From assembly GCA_902794475.1 (NCBI GenBank), contig CADBHR010000010.1, positions 1-42,822 of the forward strand: a stretch of 42,822 nucleotides of DNA. The letters are read 5' to 3'. Under the pieces are notes generated by a model, which saw only the letters and a program-made list of their open reading frames with translations, was not told where the DNA came from and did no database searches. Origin of the DNA: an uncultured Methanobrevibacter sp. (lineage in GTDB: Archaea > Methanobacteriota > Methanobacteria > Methanobacteriales > Methanobacteriaceae). The position numbers and the translations under genes were made by a program. Positions 1 through 8,807 of the stretch are shown here, piece after piece. How positions within the stretch are numbered: position 1 is the first letter of the stretch; each line of letters opens with the position of its first letter.

Positions 1-45
1 AAAAAAATAAATAAAAAAGATAGTACACCCAATAGTGCAATTCAT

Positions 46-68
46 CCATGACCTTGAAGAGGTCATGG
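46..68 (-). repeat. Hairpin repeat, IS200/IS605 right-end-like
   Basis: A perfect 9-bp inverted repeat (CCATGACCT / AGGTCATGG) with a 5-nt loop. Read on the minus strand it is preceded by GAATA and encodes the fragment MQEYHDLFKVMDELH. Almost the same sequence recurs at 20255-20277, and a variant lies at 306-328. The GAATAC-stem-loop pattern resembles the right end of IS200/IS605 TnpB elements, where the hairpin overlaps the end of the gene. The element identity is inferred; the repeat itself is directly visible. Confidence 0.5.
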
Positions 69-305
69 TATTCTTGCATCATTTAGATAAAATATTCAGA
101 ACAGATTACCGCTATCTTAAAAGACATCATCAGGTACATTATCCTTAAAAATACAGTTTCTTGATTTGTATTTTGAAGATTTCTTCAGAAATATCCTCCT
201 CAAAATTCACAAATAATCTGGCAAAGCTGACTTCAGCGGGACACCATATAATGAGAATAGAAAAAAATGTGGGGGATTCACTCCCAATTGGTTTATATTG
301 AACCT

Positions 306-351
306 CTCCGACCTAAAAGAGGTCGGAGTATTCTTTCACTAATTTGATAAA
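306..351 (-). mobile_element. Remnant 3' end of a TnpB-like element with hairpin
   Basis: A perfect 9-bp stem (CTCCGACCT / AGGTCGGAG) with loop AAAAG at 306-328. The minus strand reads FIKLVKEYSDLF and then a TAG stop inside the hairpin, followed by AGGTTCAA. A stop codon inside the terminal hairpin followed by a TTCAA-like sequence is typical of IS200/IS605 right ends. No transposase body remains, so this is at most a decayed end. The rest of 1-363 is AT-rich and shows no gene. Confidence 0.45.
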
Positions 352-363
352 AAAATACTAATT

Positions 364-849
364 TTAGAATGCTACTGCTTCAACGTTGTTGTCTTTGTTG
401 AAGTCGTTTAATGTTGAAAGCAATTTGGATGCATCCATGTTGCTTGAATCTTTAGCCCAAACAGCTACGATGTATTGTTCACCGCCAGCATTGATTACTT
501 CTGAAACACCATGTGTTGCATGTTCGTAATCAGTGAAGTTTGCAATGTGGTCTGATCCAACATTAAGGCTTAAGTCATCATCCGGTACGATGTATTCTCT
601 TCCGTCATGATGAATGATTCCTTCTAAAACATCATCATTTTCAATATCATCATAAACATCGTCATTCACGTTTTTGTAAATTGAAATTCCACAGTCTTTG
701 TTGCCATCTGCATATACTGAATAGTATTCACCGTTATATACACTTTTGTAATTATTATCTATTTTAAAATCGTTTACGCTTGCTGCACATGCTCCGCCAA
801 TGAGGAGGGAGGTTACGATTAATGCGAAAAATATTTTTTTTACATCCAT
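364..849 (-). CDS. Small secreted protein, family of three in this window
   Basis: A 161-residue protein with a clear signal peptide (residues 1-22: MDVKK, a hydrophobic core, then ACAAS). The mature part is acidic and rich in Asp, Asn and Tyr, with no catalytic motif I recognise. Its C-terminal half (NFTD, then GGEQYIV, then a short helix rich in Asn and Leu) resembles the protein at 30655-31086 and more distantly the one at 31933-32532. All three are probably exported cell-surface proteins of one lineage-specific family. The start is supported by AGGATGAT five bases upstream. The gene stands alone, with its own palindrome-plus-TATA promoter at 936-973. Confidence 0.75.
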   Translation of the reverse strand: MDVKKIFFALIVTSLLIGGACAASVNDFKIDNNYKSVYNGEYYSVYADGNKDCGISIYKNVNDDVYDDIENDDVLEGIIHHDGREYIVPDDDLSLNVGSDHIANFTDYEHATHGVSEVINAGGEQYIVAVWAKDSSNMDASKLLSTLNDFNKDNNVEAVAF

Positions 850-935
850 GTTATCATCCTTTTTAATTTTTTAGACTGTGAGAGAAGGTTTTTGTTTAAT
901 CCTCTTCAAAGTTCTGTTTAATGTATATAAAACGA

Positions 936-973
936 CCATATATAAAGTTTTTCGCATGTAAGTGATTACTTGC
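936..973 (-). promoter_or_regulatory. TATA box with upstream imperfect palindrome
   Basis: On the minus strand an imperfect palindrome at 954-973 (GCAAGTAATCACTTACATGC) lies about six bases upstream of a TATA box, CTTTATATATGG, at 936-947. It points toward the secreted protein at 364-849 and leaves a leader of roughly 60 bases. The palindrome-then-TATA layout resembles the elements near 22.0 kb and 32.56 kb, although the palindrome sequence is different. Confidence 0.5.
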
Positions 974-1030
974 ATATTATTTTATAAATTGAATGCCTAT
1001 AATAGTTTATTTTGAAAAAAAATATTTGAG

Positions 1031-1058
1031 CCTCTCCGGATTGTAGAAGCAGGAGAGG
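1031..1058 (-). terminator. Hairpin directly after the tcdA-like stop codon
   Basis: Directly downstream of the stop at 1059-1061, the minus strand folds as CCTCTCC (1052-1058) against GGAGAGG (1031-1037) with a 14-nt loop. It is then followed by CTCAAATATTTTTTTT. Stem plus T-run suggests a transcription terminator. The GGAGAGG-nTCAA end also resembles the hairpin at 306-328, so it could be a co-opted element end. Confidence 0.45.
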
Positions 1059-1769
1059 TTAAATGCCTGCAATATCCTTTATCACTTCACCGGCAATTAT
1101 CAATCCGGCAACTGACGGTACAAATGAAACGCTGCCTTTCACCTTGAATTTCCTGTTCTGGTTTATTTCACAGTCATTTGTGTTTATCGCATGCTCCTTT
1201 GAGTATACGACTTTCAGCTTTTCTATATTTCTCTTTCTTAAGTCCTTTTTCATTATTTTGGCGAGGGGGCACACTGAGGTTTCATAGATGTCTGCAACTT
1301 CAAACATTGTGGGGTCAAGCTTGTTTCCGGTTCCCATAGAAGAGATGACAGGGACATTCAGGGCATCGCATTTGCATATCACCGCAATCTTTGCCATTAT
1401 GGTATCGACGCAGTCAACCGCATATGACAAATCCTCGGTAATGATGTCTGATGTCGAATCGGCCATGTAGAATTCCTTATGAATCTCAACATTTGCATCC
1501 GGATTGATTTCGAGGATTCTTTCCCTCATCAAATCGACCTTATATCTGCCTATTGTGTTTACATTTGCAATCAGCTGCCTGTTGATGTTGCTTTCATCTG
1601 TCTTGTCGAAATCTATCAAAATGAAATTTCCAACACCGCTTCTGGCGAGTCCTTCACAGACAAAAGATCCTACTCCTCCAAGGCCAAAAACTGCAACCTT
1701 CGCTTCCTTTAACTTTTCCATTCCCTCATTTCCAATCAACATCTCTGTTCTTGAAAACTTACTTTCCAT
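1059..1769 (-). CDS. ThiF/MoeB-family E1-like enzyme, TcdA-type
   Basis: A 236-residue protein of the E1-like adenylating family, closest in plan to TcdA (CsdL/YgdL), which cyclises threonylcarbamoyladenosine at position 37 of tRNAs. Visible motifs are FSRTEMLIG, the nucleotide-binding loop VAVFGLGGVGSFV, LIDFDKTDESNINRQ and the mid-domain AVDCVD. TcdA-type proteins are about 240-270 residues, so it is full length. ATG 1769 is chosen because GGTGA lies five bases upstream; TTG 1781 and GTG 1778 are the in-frame alternatives. The gene is divergent from tatD with a shared promoter region. A related sulfur- or ubiquitin-like activating role cannot be excluded. Confidence 0.8.
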   Translation of the reverse strand: MESKFSRTEMLIGNEGMEKLKEAKVAVFGLGGVGSFVCEGLARSGVGNFILIDFDKTDESNINRQLIANVNTIGRYKVDLMRERILEINPDANVEIHKEFYMADSTSDIITEDLSYAVDCVDTIMAKIAVICKCDALNVPVISSMGTGNKLDPTMFEVADIYETSVCPLAKIMKKDLRKRNIEKLKVVYSKEHAINTNDCEINQNRKFKVKGSVSFVPSVAGLIIAGEVIKDIAGI

Positions 1770-1859
1770 TCTCCTCACCAAAAAATATAATTTAATCCAA
1801 CTTGTTATATAATAATTGAAGTCAAGACATTAAAAACTTAATGATAAAGTGATGATTTT

Positions 1860-2609
1860 ATGATAATTGATACCCATTGCCATGTGTATAAAAGTGAAAT
1901 GGAAAATGCAGAAGAGATAATCAAACAAGCATTAAATAATGATATCCATCTTATATTGAACGGCACAGATTTTAAAAGCAATATGGAAGTTCTTGAACTG
2001 GCAGACAAATATGAAAATGTCCATGCCGCTTTGGGATACTTCTATACATTGGCAGATGATATAACAGATGATGACATCGCCCTATTGGACCGACAGCTTG
2101 AAAATAACAATGTAGTTGCCGTTGGCGAAATAGGTCTTGACTATTATTATACAAAAGACAATAAGGACCGTCAGATTGAACTGTTTGAAAGGATGCTGGA
2201 TTTGGCTAAAAAACATGGCCTGCCGGTGATTGTGCATTCAAGAAAGGCAATTCAGGACACATTTGACGTATTGAAAAGGCATGAAGTAGTCGGATCTCTT
2301 CATTGCTATCAGGGTTCGGCCGAAATGGCAAGGCGATTCCTTGAATTGGGTTTCTATATTGGAGTCGGAGGACCGGTTACCCTCACCAACAACAAAAAAA
2401 CAAGAAAAATGGTAAAAACAATTGATATCAATCATATGATTGTAGAAACTGATTCTCCTTATTTGTCGCCTCAGGAAAAAAGAGGAGAAATAAATACTCC
2501 ACTAAACATCAAATACATCATAAGAAAAATAGCACAATATTTAGACATGAATGATGATGATGTAATTGAAATAACATCAAAGAATGCCAAAAAGCTCTTC
2601 AATATTTAA
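1860..2609 (+). CDS. TatD-family metal-dependent deoxyribonuclease
   Basis: A 249-residue TIM-barrel hydrolase of the TatD family, a usual length. It shows the metal-binding DTHCH at the N-terminus, GEIGLDYYY near residue 90, PVIVHSRKA, LHCYQG and ETDSPYLSP near the C-terminus. These supply the expected His, Glu and Asp ligands. Family members act as Mg-dependent 3'-5' exonucleases or DNases. GTGATG precedes the ATG. The 3' end overlaps the convergent exonuclease gene by four bases. Confidence 0.88.
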   Translation: MIIDTHCHVYKSEMENAEEIIKQALNNDIHLILNGTDFKSNMEVLELADKYENVHAALGYFYTLADDITDDDIALLDRQLENNNVVAVGEIGLDYYYTKDNKDRQIELFERMLDLAKKHGLPVIVHSRKAIQDTFDVLKRHEVVGSLHCYQGSAEMARRFLELGFYIGVGGPVTLTNNKKTRKMVKTIDINHMIVETDSPYLSPQEKRGEINTPLNIKYIIRKIAQYLDMNDDDVIEITSKNAKKLFNI

Positions 2610-3154
2610 ATTTCAGGATAGAAATCAATATCATAACCCAATTTTATCATTATCCTCAGTTCGTCCCTGGCGTCAATGACTGCATTATGAGTTTCACAGT
2701 AGTCTTCAACACCGAGCATCTGAAGCATCGGCTCAACGCCATAGCCCCTTTTCAGCCGGCCTGTTTTGCAACATGGCATATGGTCTGGAATGCATGGGTT
2801 ATGCTGCTTGTATGCTGCAACTTTCATTATATCATGCCAGCAGAAATCGGAAAGTTCAGGCAGATGATTCTTGTCGAATGAAGCATTGTATGCAAACAAA
2901 TCATCAACACCATTGGAATTCAACAGAAGCTTCAAGTCATCAATTACTTCGACCCTTTGACCGGTAATTATCTCATGAGTGGTTTGTCTCATGCTATTTG
3001 AATACATTCCACCAATCTTTTCTTCTTTTGGAAGAATGTAGTAACGGGAATCGGTGCTTTCGAAATTCTTGCATCTTGCAATCAGAACTCCTATTGACAT
3101 TACATCATTGTTCCAGTTCGTTTCGGTGTCTATGACTGCAAACTTTTTTCCCAT
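2606..3154 (-). CDS. DEDDh-type 3'-5' exonuclease (DnaQ/RNase T fold)
   Basis: About 182 residues. Exo I is AVIDTETNW near residue 7 and Exo II is AYNASFDKNHL near the middle. Exo III is HNAVIDARDELRIM, the DEDDh arrangement with catalytic His and Asp. The family removes 3' nucleotides from DNA or RNA, and the substrate cannot be told here. ATG 3154 is preferred over GTG 3163 because GTGAT then serves as the ribosome binding site. It overlaps tatD convergently by four bases. Confidence 0.8.
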   Translation of the reverse strand: MGKKFAVIDTETNWNNDVMSIGVLIARCKNFESTDSRYYILPKEEKIGGMYSNSMRQTTHEIITGQRVEVIDDLKLLLNSNGVDDLFAYNASFDKNHLPELSDFCWHDIMKVAAYKQHNPCIPDHMPCCKTGRLKRGYGVEPMLQMLGVEDYCETHNAVIDARDELRIMIKLGYDIDFYPEI

Positions 3155-3202
3155 TAAAATCACATTCGGTTTTTGATTTTATCTTGCCAATCGCATAGAT
3201 AT

Positions 3203-3805
3203 CTAGAATTCCTGAGGTGGAATGACTCCAAATTCCAATTCAAAATCAGGTTCGAATTCCAATAGTTTTTGAGATATCAAATCCTTGAATTTCTTCAGGT
3301 TTTCTGAGGAGTCTGAAACCAAATATATCATTTCCGAATTTACCAATACTTCAGACAGATCTTCCTTAATTGGCCGGAATTTTGGTTTGAATCCTTTGCA
3401 GTATCCAATATCAGTTTTCATGGTTTTAATTTCATCAATAAAGTCATAGGTTTTTGGCTTTATGAAACTAATCTTATCGAATTTGACGATTATATATCCT
3501 GCATAATCAACTGTTACAATCATATGCTTATCTTCTTCATCCATAAGGATATACTCAGCATTCAATTCATCAAGGTTTTTAATTAATTCCCTTAATTTAT
3601 CATCACATGATTTTTCATCATCAGATTTCAACTGAAAGAAAGTTACATCCAGAACAACCTCATTTGCATCGATGGGCTGCTTATCAAAATACATATGAGA
3701 AGAGGATTGAATGGTAACTTCTGCAAATTTGGAAATGACCTCATTTATCTTGTTAATTTTCCTCTCGTCCATTATTCCAACTGTATAACTTTTCTTTACA
3801 GACAT
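3203..3805 (-). CDS. Unknown protein, paralogue of 7087-7683
   Basis: A 200-residue, probably cytoplasmic protein that I cannot assign. It has no signal peptide or membrane segment. It aligns along its whole length with the protein at 7087-7683. Shared blocks are SSHMYF-KQPID (residues about 35-47), a central strand VTVDYAG, GYCKGFKP-FRP (about 134-145), and a C-terminal IYLVSDSSENL / IYITANSEENL block. No ribosome binding site precedes the ATG. An AT-rich TATA-like stretch lies about 25-35 bases upstream, suggesting a leaderless or very short-leader transcript. Confidence 0.75.
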   Translation of the reverse strand: MSVKKSYTVGIMDERKINKINEVISKFAEVTIQSSSHMYFDKQPIDANEVVLDVTFFQLKSDDEKSCDDKLRELIKNLDELNAEYILMDEEDKHMIVTVDYAGYIIVKFDKISFIKPKTYDFIDEIKTMKTDIGYCKGFKPKFRPIKEDLSEVLVNSEMIYLVSDSSENLKKFKDLISQKLLEFEPDFELEFGVIPPQEF

Positions 3806-3851
3806 GATTAAAAATATATTTTAATAAAATATATATTTTACTTCTGATTTT

Positions 3852-4667
3852 TCACCAGTTCTTTAACTTCATGCTGGTCATGTTTGAATTAAGTGGTGTA
3901 AGGCTTGGACGTTTTTCAACAAAAAGAGCATATCCGTCACTGTTTTCATCATATTCACGAACCAGATTAGAGGTAATCATTACCAAATCATCACTGTTTT
4001 GATTTTTCTCCAAAGGATAGTTAAACAAGTCCGCCTTTTCCTCATTGGTGTTGTCGATTACTCCCTTTTCAAGCATCCTATGGGAGAGGTGAGTGATTTT
4101 GACCTCTTCAGACTCATAGTTGGTGGGGACATTCAGATTGAACAGGTCAACACCATCAGGGAATCCTTCATTGATGATTTTCAGGACAATGTCATGGAGA
4201 ACCTTTTTTGCCAAATCGAAATCATATTCAAGATACCATTCGCCATTTTCATCCTGCCGGTATGATGTTTCAGGGTCAATAAAAAGAGAAACTGCTATTG
4301 CTGGAATTCCCAGGCTTACCGCTTCAAGCGCCGCACACACAGTACCTGATGATGTGATGTCACAGCTAATATTTACTCCCTGATTTATTCCGGATATTAC
4401 AAGATCAGGTTTAATGTCCATCACATAATCTGCGCCGACTATGACTGCATCTGCAGGACTTCCGGAAACGCCGTAGGCGGGACTTCCATCCTCAAGTTTG
4501 CAGGACTCCAATTTCAAATGTTTGAATAGTGTTATTCGACGACCTACGCTACTGTTGTTTTTGTCTGGAGCTACGACATATACATTGGCCAAATCTTCAA
4601 CAGCCTGTTTTGCGGCCAATATTCCCGGTGCTGAAACCCCATCATCATTGGATATTAAAATGTTCAT
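3852..4667 (-). CDS. surE: 5'/3'-nucleotidase SurE
   Basis: A 271-residue SurE-family phosphatase that hydrolyses nucleoside 5'- and 3'-monophosphates. The N-terminal MNILISNDDGVSAPG carries the metal-binding Asp pair. GSPADAV and SGINQGVN form the rest of the active site. The reading frame extends 15 residues further, to 4712, but the family begins at MNILISNDDG, so ATG 4667 is chosen. AAGGT lies nine to ten bases upstream. The gene is transcribed alone. Confidence 0.92.
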   Translation of the reverse strand: MNILISNDDGVSAPGILAAKQAVEDLANVYVVAPDKNNSSVGRRITLFKHLKLESCKLEDGSPAYGVSGSPADAVIVGADYVMDIKPDLVISGINQGVNISCDITSSGTVCAALEAVSLGIPAIAVSLFIDPETSYRQDENGEWYLEYDFDLAKKVLHDIVLKIINEGFPDGVDLFNLNVPTNYESEEVKITHLSHRMLEKGVIDNTNEEKADLFNYPLEKNQNSDDLVMITSNLVREYDENSDGYALFVEKRPSLTPLNSNMTSMKLKNW

Positions 4668-4940
4668 AGTGTCAAAACCTTGAAATGTGTTGTTATTGAT
4701 TGTATATATCACTTTTCAATTAAAAAAATATTACTAATCCCATCGCTAAAAAGACTAAAAATTTGGATACTTGCCGTGGCAGTGGAGTTGGTGAAAATGA
4801 TTTATCAAAAAAATTTTTTAATTAAAAAATATAAAAACTTAAATGAGACACATTACGGAAATGATGGTGTGTTTAACTTAATCTAAAAAATCATTAACAA
4901 TTGAATCAGAATCATCATCATTCAGATTGGAGATGACGAC

Positions 4941-5408
4941 ATGAAAGATGAAAAATCAATGAATGAAAACAATGCAAACAGAATGAGCAAAAATGAGTAT
5001 TATCTTGCAATTGCCCTTGCAGTATCAAAAAGAAGCACATGCCTGAAAAGACGATATGGAGCAGTGATAGTCAACAACGACGAGATAGTCAGTACCGGAT
5101 ATAATGGAAATCCCAGGGGAGAGGAAAACTGCTGCGATAGAGGGGATTGCCAAAGAATGAATCTCCCATCAAATTCAGGTAACTATAATGACTGTTTTTC
5201 AGTCCATGCCGAACAGAATGCTATGATTAGTGCAAGCAGAAATGAAATGCTTGGCTCAACAATATATCTTGCCGGTGAAAAGTACGACAATGACAAATGG
5301 GTGGAAATTGAAGATGCAGAACCTTGCCCAATATGCTTTAGAATGATAAAAAACTCCGGAATATACAAAATCGTCAGCAAGAAAGGGATTTTAAAACTGA
5401 GAAATTAA
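4941..5408 (+). CDS. Zinc-dependent dCMP deaminase family protein
   Basis: A 155-residue cytidine/deoxycytidylate deaminase. The catalytic zinc site is HAE (H89, E91) and PCPIC (C129, C132). An extra Cys-rich insert (ENCCDRGDCQRM, about 62-73) matches the second zinc site seen in dCMP deaminases of the ComEB type. It would convert dCMP to dUMP for thymidylate synthesis. GGAGATGA is six bases before ATG. An internal ATG at codon 7 is possible but has no better signal. The uracil-DNA glycosylase at 33335-33997 would handle misincorporated dUMP. Confidence 0.85.
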   Translation: MKDEKSMNENNANRMSKNEYYLAIALAVSKRSTCLKRRYGAVIVNNDEIVSTGYNGNPRGEENCCDRGDCQRMNLPSNSGNYNDCFSVHAEQNAMISASRNEMLGSTIYLAGEKYDNDKWVEIEDAEPCPICFRMIKNSGIYKIVSKKGILKLRN

Positions 5409-5494
5409 ATTTATGATTATTTTTAAAAAAAATCGGTTAGGGCATCAAAGTTGAAAACACCTATTCTTAAAAAATAATTTCAAGGGAGAATACC

Positions 5495-6883
5495 ATGCAA
5501 TCAATAACCTTGAATGCAAAAACACGAAACCTTATACTCGCACTATTCACAATGGGAGCATTCATGGGTTCATTGGATACAGGAATAATCGGACCGGTGC
5601 TGCCTTCTATCGAAATGGCCTATAATCTGACAACAAGACAATCAAGCTGGATATTTACCCTATTCATAATTTCATTCATGATCGGGTCACCCATCATGGC
5701 CAAATTTTCGGACTTCTACGGTAGAAAAAAGATTTTCATTCTGGATGTGATACTCTTTGCAATAGGATCCAGCCTTATCGCATTTTCCCCCAATATTGAA
5801 TTCATATTCCTGGGAAGAATTGTTCAGGGGTTAGGATGTGGAGGCCTGTTTCCTGTAGCTGGAGCATTTATAGGAGATTCATTTCCATTAAATGAACGGG
5901 GAAAAGCATTAGGCATTCTTGGAAGTGTATTTGGAATTTCAGCCCTTGGAGGGCCATTGGTTGGAGCGGCCTTAATTCCATTCGGATGGAACTGGTGTTT
6001 TACAATCAATATACCAATCAGCATATTTCTGCTATTGTTTGCATTATACATCCTACCCGATACTGAAAATCAAAGGAAGCTGAAAATCGATTATCTGGGA
6101 ATAGCAATATTGAGCATACTTTCAATATTTTTGGCATACGGATTGAACCAAATAGATTCAAGCGATTTCATCAACAGCCTAACATCACTCAATGTAGCAC
6201 CATTTCTGATAGCATTCATTATTTTAATTCCCATTTTTGTAAAAGTTGAAAAAAGAGCACAGGAATCGATTGTACCATTGCACATGCTTAAAAACAAGGA
6301 GATATCCATCGCATGCATTGAAACATTATGTTACGGCATAATCTATTCTTCGGCCATATTCATTCCATCTCTGGTAATCCTTTCAATGGGTTTGAATGAC
6401 CAGCTTGCAAGTCTGATGCTGATTCCAATTCTTGGTGCCAATGCCGTTGCAGCGCCAGTTCTGGGCAAGATTCTTGATTCCACAGGTTCACGCAAAATCA
6501 TGATGATCGGAACACTTATGCTGACAGTCGGTTTGATTGCCGTTGCAGTATATCCCAATAATTTCATATTCTTTATTATTGCAGGATGTCTGATTGGCGT
6601 TGGCCTAGTGACAATAATAGGTGCCCCATTAAGATACATCGTTTTGATTGAAGCGAAACCTCATGAAAGGGGAGCGGGCCAAGCCATCGTAAATATGCTA
6701 TCAAGTGCTGGACAGCTGATAGGAGGAGCGCTTATAGGCGGTGTGATTGCCTCATTTTCAGGAATTCTAGGTTATAAGGCCAGTTTGATTCTGGCCGCAA
6801 TAGTTGGATTCATAGCATTTCTGTTCACTTTTAAACTAAAGAGTCGTGACGAGCAATTGGAAACAATGAAATCAAACCAATGA
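5495..6883 (+). CDS. MFS multidrug exporter, DHA2 (14-TM) type
   Basis: A 462-residue membrane protein with about 14 hydrophobic segments. The loop SDFYGRKKIF after the second segment is the major facilitator signature. GRIVQGLGCGGLFPVAGAFI matches the fourth and fifth segments of DHA2 drug:proton antiporters (EmrB/QacA group). It probably exports lipophilic compounds. AAGGGAGA is placed correctly before the ATG. There is no adjacent regulator, unlike the second exporter at 17843-19231. Confidence 0.85.
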   Translation: MQSITLNAKTRNLILALFTMGAFMGSLDTGIIGPVLPSIEMAYNLTTRQSSWIFTLFIISFMIGSPIMAKFSDFYGRKKIFILDVILFAIGSSLIAFSPNIEFIFLGRIVQGLGCGGLFPVAGAFIGDSFPLNERGKALGILGSVFGISALGGPLVGAALIPFGWNWCFTINIPISIFLLLFALYILPDTENQRKLKIDYLGIAILSILSIFLAYGLNQIDSSDFINSLTSLNVAPFLIAFIILIPIFVKVEKRAQESIVPLHMLKNKEISIACIETLCYGIIYSSAIFIPSLVILSMGLNDQLASLMLIPILGANAVAAPVLGKILDSTGSRKIMMIGTLMLTVGLIAVAVYPNNFIFFIIAGCLIGVGLVTIIGAPLRYIVLIEAKPHERGAGQAIVNMLSSAGQLIGGALIGGVIASFSGILGYKASLILAAIVGFIAFLFTFKLKSRDEQLETMKSNQ

Positions 6884-7051
6884 AACAATCAAGAATATTA
6901 AAAATTTCTTCAACAATTTTGATGTAATTGTTGAAACCATAGTTTTCATGAACCGTTCGATTAAAATTAAGAAAGTTCATTATGAAAATATAAGTTTGTC
7001 ACCTATGTCATGTGCATCAACAAAAAAATTAATCAAATTTTACAATATGTA

Positions 7052-7083
7052 AAGTATTTATTTCAAGAAAAACTTAAATACTT
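7052..7083. promoter_or_regulatory. Inverted repeat in the promoter of 7087-7683
   Basis: AAGTATTT (7052-7059) and AAATACTT (7076-7083) form an 8-bp inverted repeat ending four bases before the ATG. The left arm runs into a TATA-like TATTTATTT about 25 bases upstream of the start. It may be an operator over a leaderless promoter. Confidence 0.35.
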
Positions 7084-7086
7084 ATT

Positions 7087-7683
7087 ATGACAATTAAACG
7101 GAAATTTATTCTAGGAGTCATCAATGAAGCTGACATAACTAACGTGAATGATGTCATAACACCATATGTAACTGAAATAAAGGATATATCCTCCCATATG
7201 TATTTTGCCAAACAACCAATTGATTCCACTCACATACCAAATGATGTTTTTTTCTTTCAGATCACTGCAGAAAATGAATTGAAAATGAATAAGAAAGTGG
7301 AAAACATGATTAATGATTTGCAAAATCTAAAAGTCGACTATGTTTTAAGGGATGAAGAAACCGGAGAATTTTTGGTAACAGTTAAATATGGCGGCCAAGT
7401 AGCCATCAAATTCGATCATATTAAATTTTTAAAGAAAGGAACATTTCAAAAAATTGACGAATTGAAATTTTTCAACACAGAATATGGATATTGCAAAGGT
7501 TTCAAGCCTAATTTCAGACCTCTTGAAGACAAATCTATTGAAGATATTGAAGTTTTACCCGAAATCATTTATATCACTGCTAATTCAGAAGAAAACCTGT
7601 TAAAATTAAGAGATTATCTTTTTGATAAAGTGTCACAAATCAATCCTGATTTAGAAACCGAATTTACATGGTTTTTCAGATAG
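7087..7683 (+). CDS. Unknown protein, paralogue of 3203-3805
   Basis: A 198-residue soluble protein of unknown function, clearly homologous along its length to 3203-3805. It keeps SSHMYF-KQPID (residues about 36-47) and GYCKGFKP-FRP (about 135-146). It is basic at the N-terminus and rich in Lys, Glu and Phe. The two genes are on opposite strands and flank surE, the deaminase and an exporter. There is no Shine-Dalgarno sequence; the TATA-like stretch sits about 25 bases before the ATG. The gene converges with the radical SAM gene. Confidence 0.75.
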   Translation: MTIKRKFILGVINEADITNVNDVITPYVTEIKDISSHMYFAKQPIDSTHIPNDVFFFQITAENELKMNKKVENMINDLQNLKVDYVLRDEETGEFLVTVKYGGQVAIKFDHIKFLKKGTFQKIDELKFFNTEYGYCKGFKPNFRPLEDKSIEDIEVLPEIIYITANSEENLLKLRDYLFDKVSQINPDLETEFTWFFR

Positions 7684-7685
7684 TT

Positions 7686-8807
7686 TCATCGACCATAATC
7701 ATTTGAATTAGAAGTTTGATTTAATATATCTTCAACTTTCTCTTTATGTTCAAATAGTACGCATCCCCCTTCATGGTCATCCATTAAGATGCCACCATCC
7801 CTCAATGTTTTGAAAAGGTTAGAATCCAATGCCCCAATAAGGGATGTATCACAAACATTGGTATCAGAATATGGTGAAGCAGGACAAGGCTCTGCGCCAC
7901 CATGGGAATTTATATGGAAAAAACCCCTTCCTGCTGCCAGACAACCATCAGACAGTTTTTCATCCCCCGGAAATGACATGAACAGCATATTACGATAATC
8001 ATTTCTCAGGCGTTCTATTTCTCTAAAGAGCAATTCTCTTTCACTGTCGCCAGGTGCTAAATCATTTGTTTGATTATTCATAGGCACATATTCAATGAAA
8101 AACACAACCTTGCATCCCAAATCATGCAGCTTGTCAATGAAATCATTAGAAATCAATGAAAATATGTTTTCTTTAGTAAATGTGAGTGAAACTCCAAAAA
8201 TGATATTTTTGCTTTTCATCACTTTCATTGATTCAATCAATTGGCCGTAGACTCCTTGTCCCCTTCTTGAATCGGTCACTTCTTCTTCGCCTTCAATGGA
8301 CAGGATGGGAACAAGGTTTCTGTTATTATCCAAGAGTTTCATATAATCATCGCCAAGCAATGTTCCGTTTGTAAATATTGGAAAGAGTATTTCAGGATAC
8401 TTGCTGGCTTTTATTATGACATCCTCCCTTAGCATCGGCTCTCCGCCGGCAAGGACTATGAAGCTTATTCCGATTTCCTTAGCTTGTCTGAATATTTCTT
8501 CCCATTGTTCATCGGAAAGTTGATTGACCGGCTCATCGTCACTGCATGCATCATTTGCCCTGGAGTAACATCCTGTGCAGTGCAGATTACAGCTGCTTGT
8601 AATGCTTGCAATCAGAAATGCAGGGATATTTTGGCCATTTTTCTCATATTCCTGTCTTATTTTTGTTGCTTTTCTTGCATATTTCGAAAATTTGAGCAGA
8701 TAAATGCTTTCCTTAGGATTTTTAAGTGTGGCACGCATGGCATCCTTCACTATTATTTCTACGCCTTCAGAGAGATATTCCTGAATATTAAAATCGGACT
8801 CGGTCAT
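7686..8807 (-). CDS. Radical SAM protein with SPASM-like C-terminus
   Basis: A 373-residue radical SAM enzyme. The CxxxCxxC cluster is CNLHCTGC (C73, C77, C80), followed by the SAM-binding LAGGEPMLRED. C-terminal cysteines (CLAAGRGFF, AEPCPASP, NVCDTS, GGCVLF) suggest an auxiliary cluster domain of the SPASM/Twitch sort. Such enzymes often modify peptides, cofactors or haem-like substrates; the substrate here is unknown. The start overlaps the TetR stop in ATGA, so the two are translationally coupled. TetR control suggests induction by a small ligand. Confidence 0.82.
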   Translation of the reverse strand: MTESDFNIQEYLSEGVEIIVKDAMRATLKNPKESIYLLKFSKYARKATKIRQEYEKNGQNIPAFLIASITSSCNLHCTGCYSRANDACSDDEPVNQLSDEQWEEIFRQAKEIGISFIVLAGGEPMLREDVIIKASKYPEILFPIFTNGTLLGDDYMKLLDNNRNLVPILSIEGEEEVTDSRRGQGVYGQLIESMKVMKSKNIIFGVSLTFTKENIFSLISNDFIDKLHDLGCKVVFFIEYVPMNNQTNDLAPGDSERELLFREIERLRNDYRNMLFMSFPGDEKLSDGCLAAGRGFFHINSHGGAEPCPASPYSDTNVCDTSLIGALDSNLFKTLRDGGILMDDHEGGCVLFEHKEKVEDILNQTSNSNDYGR

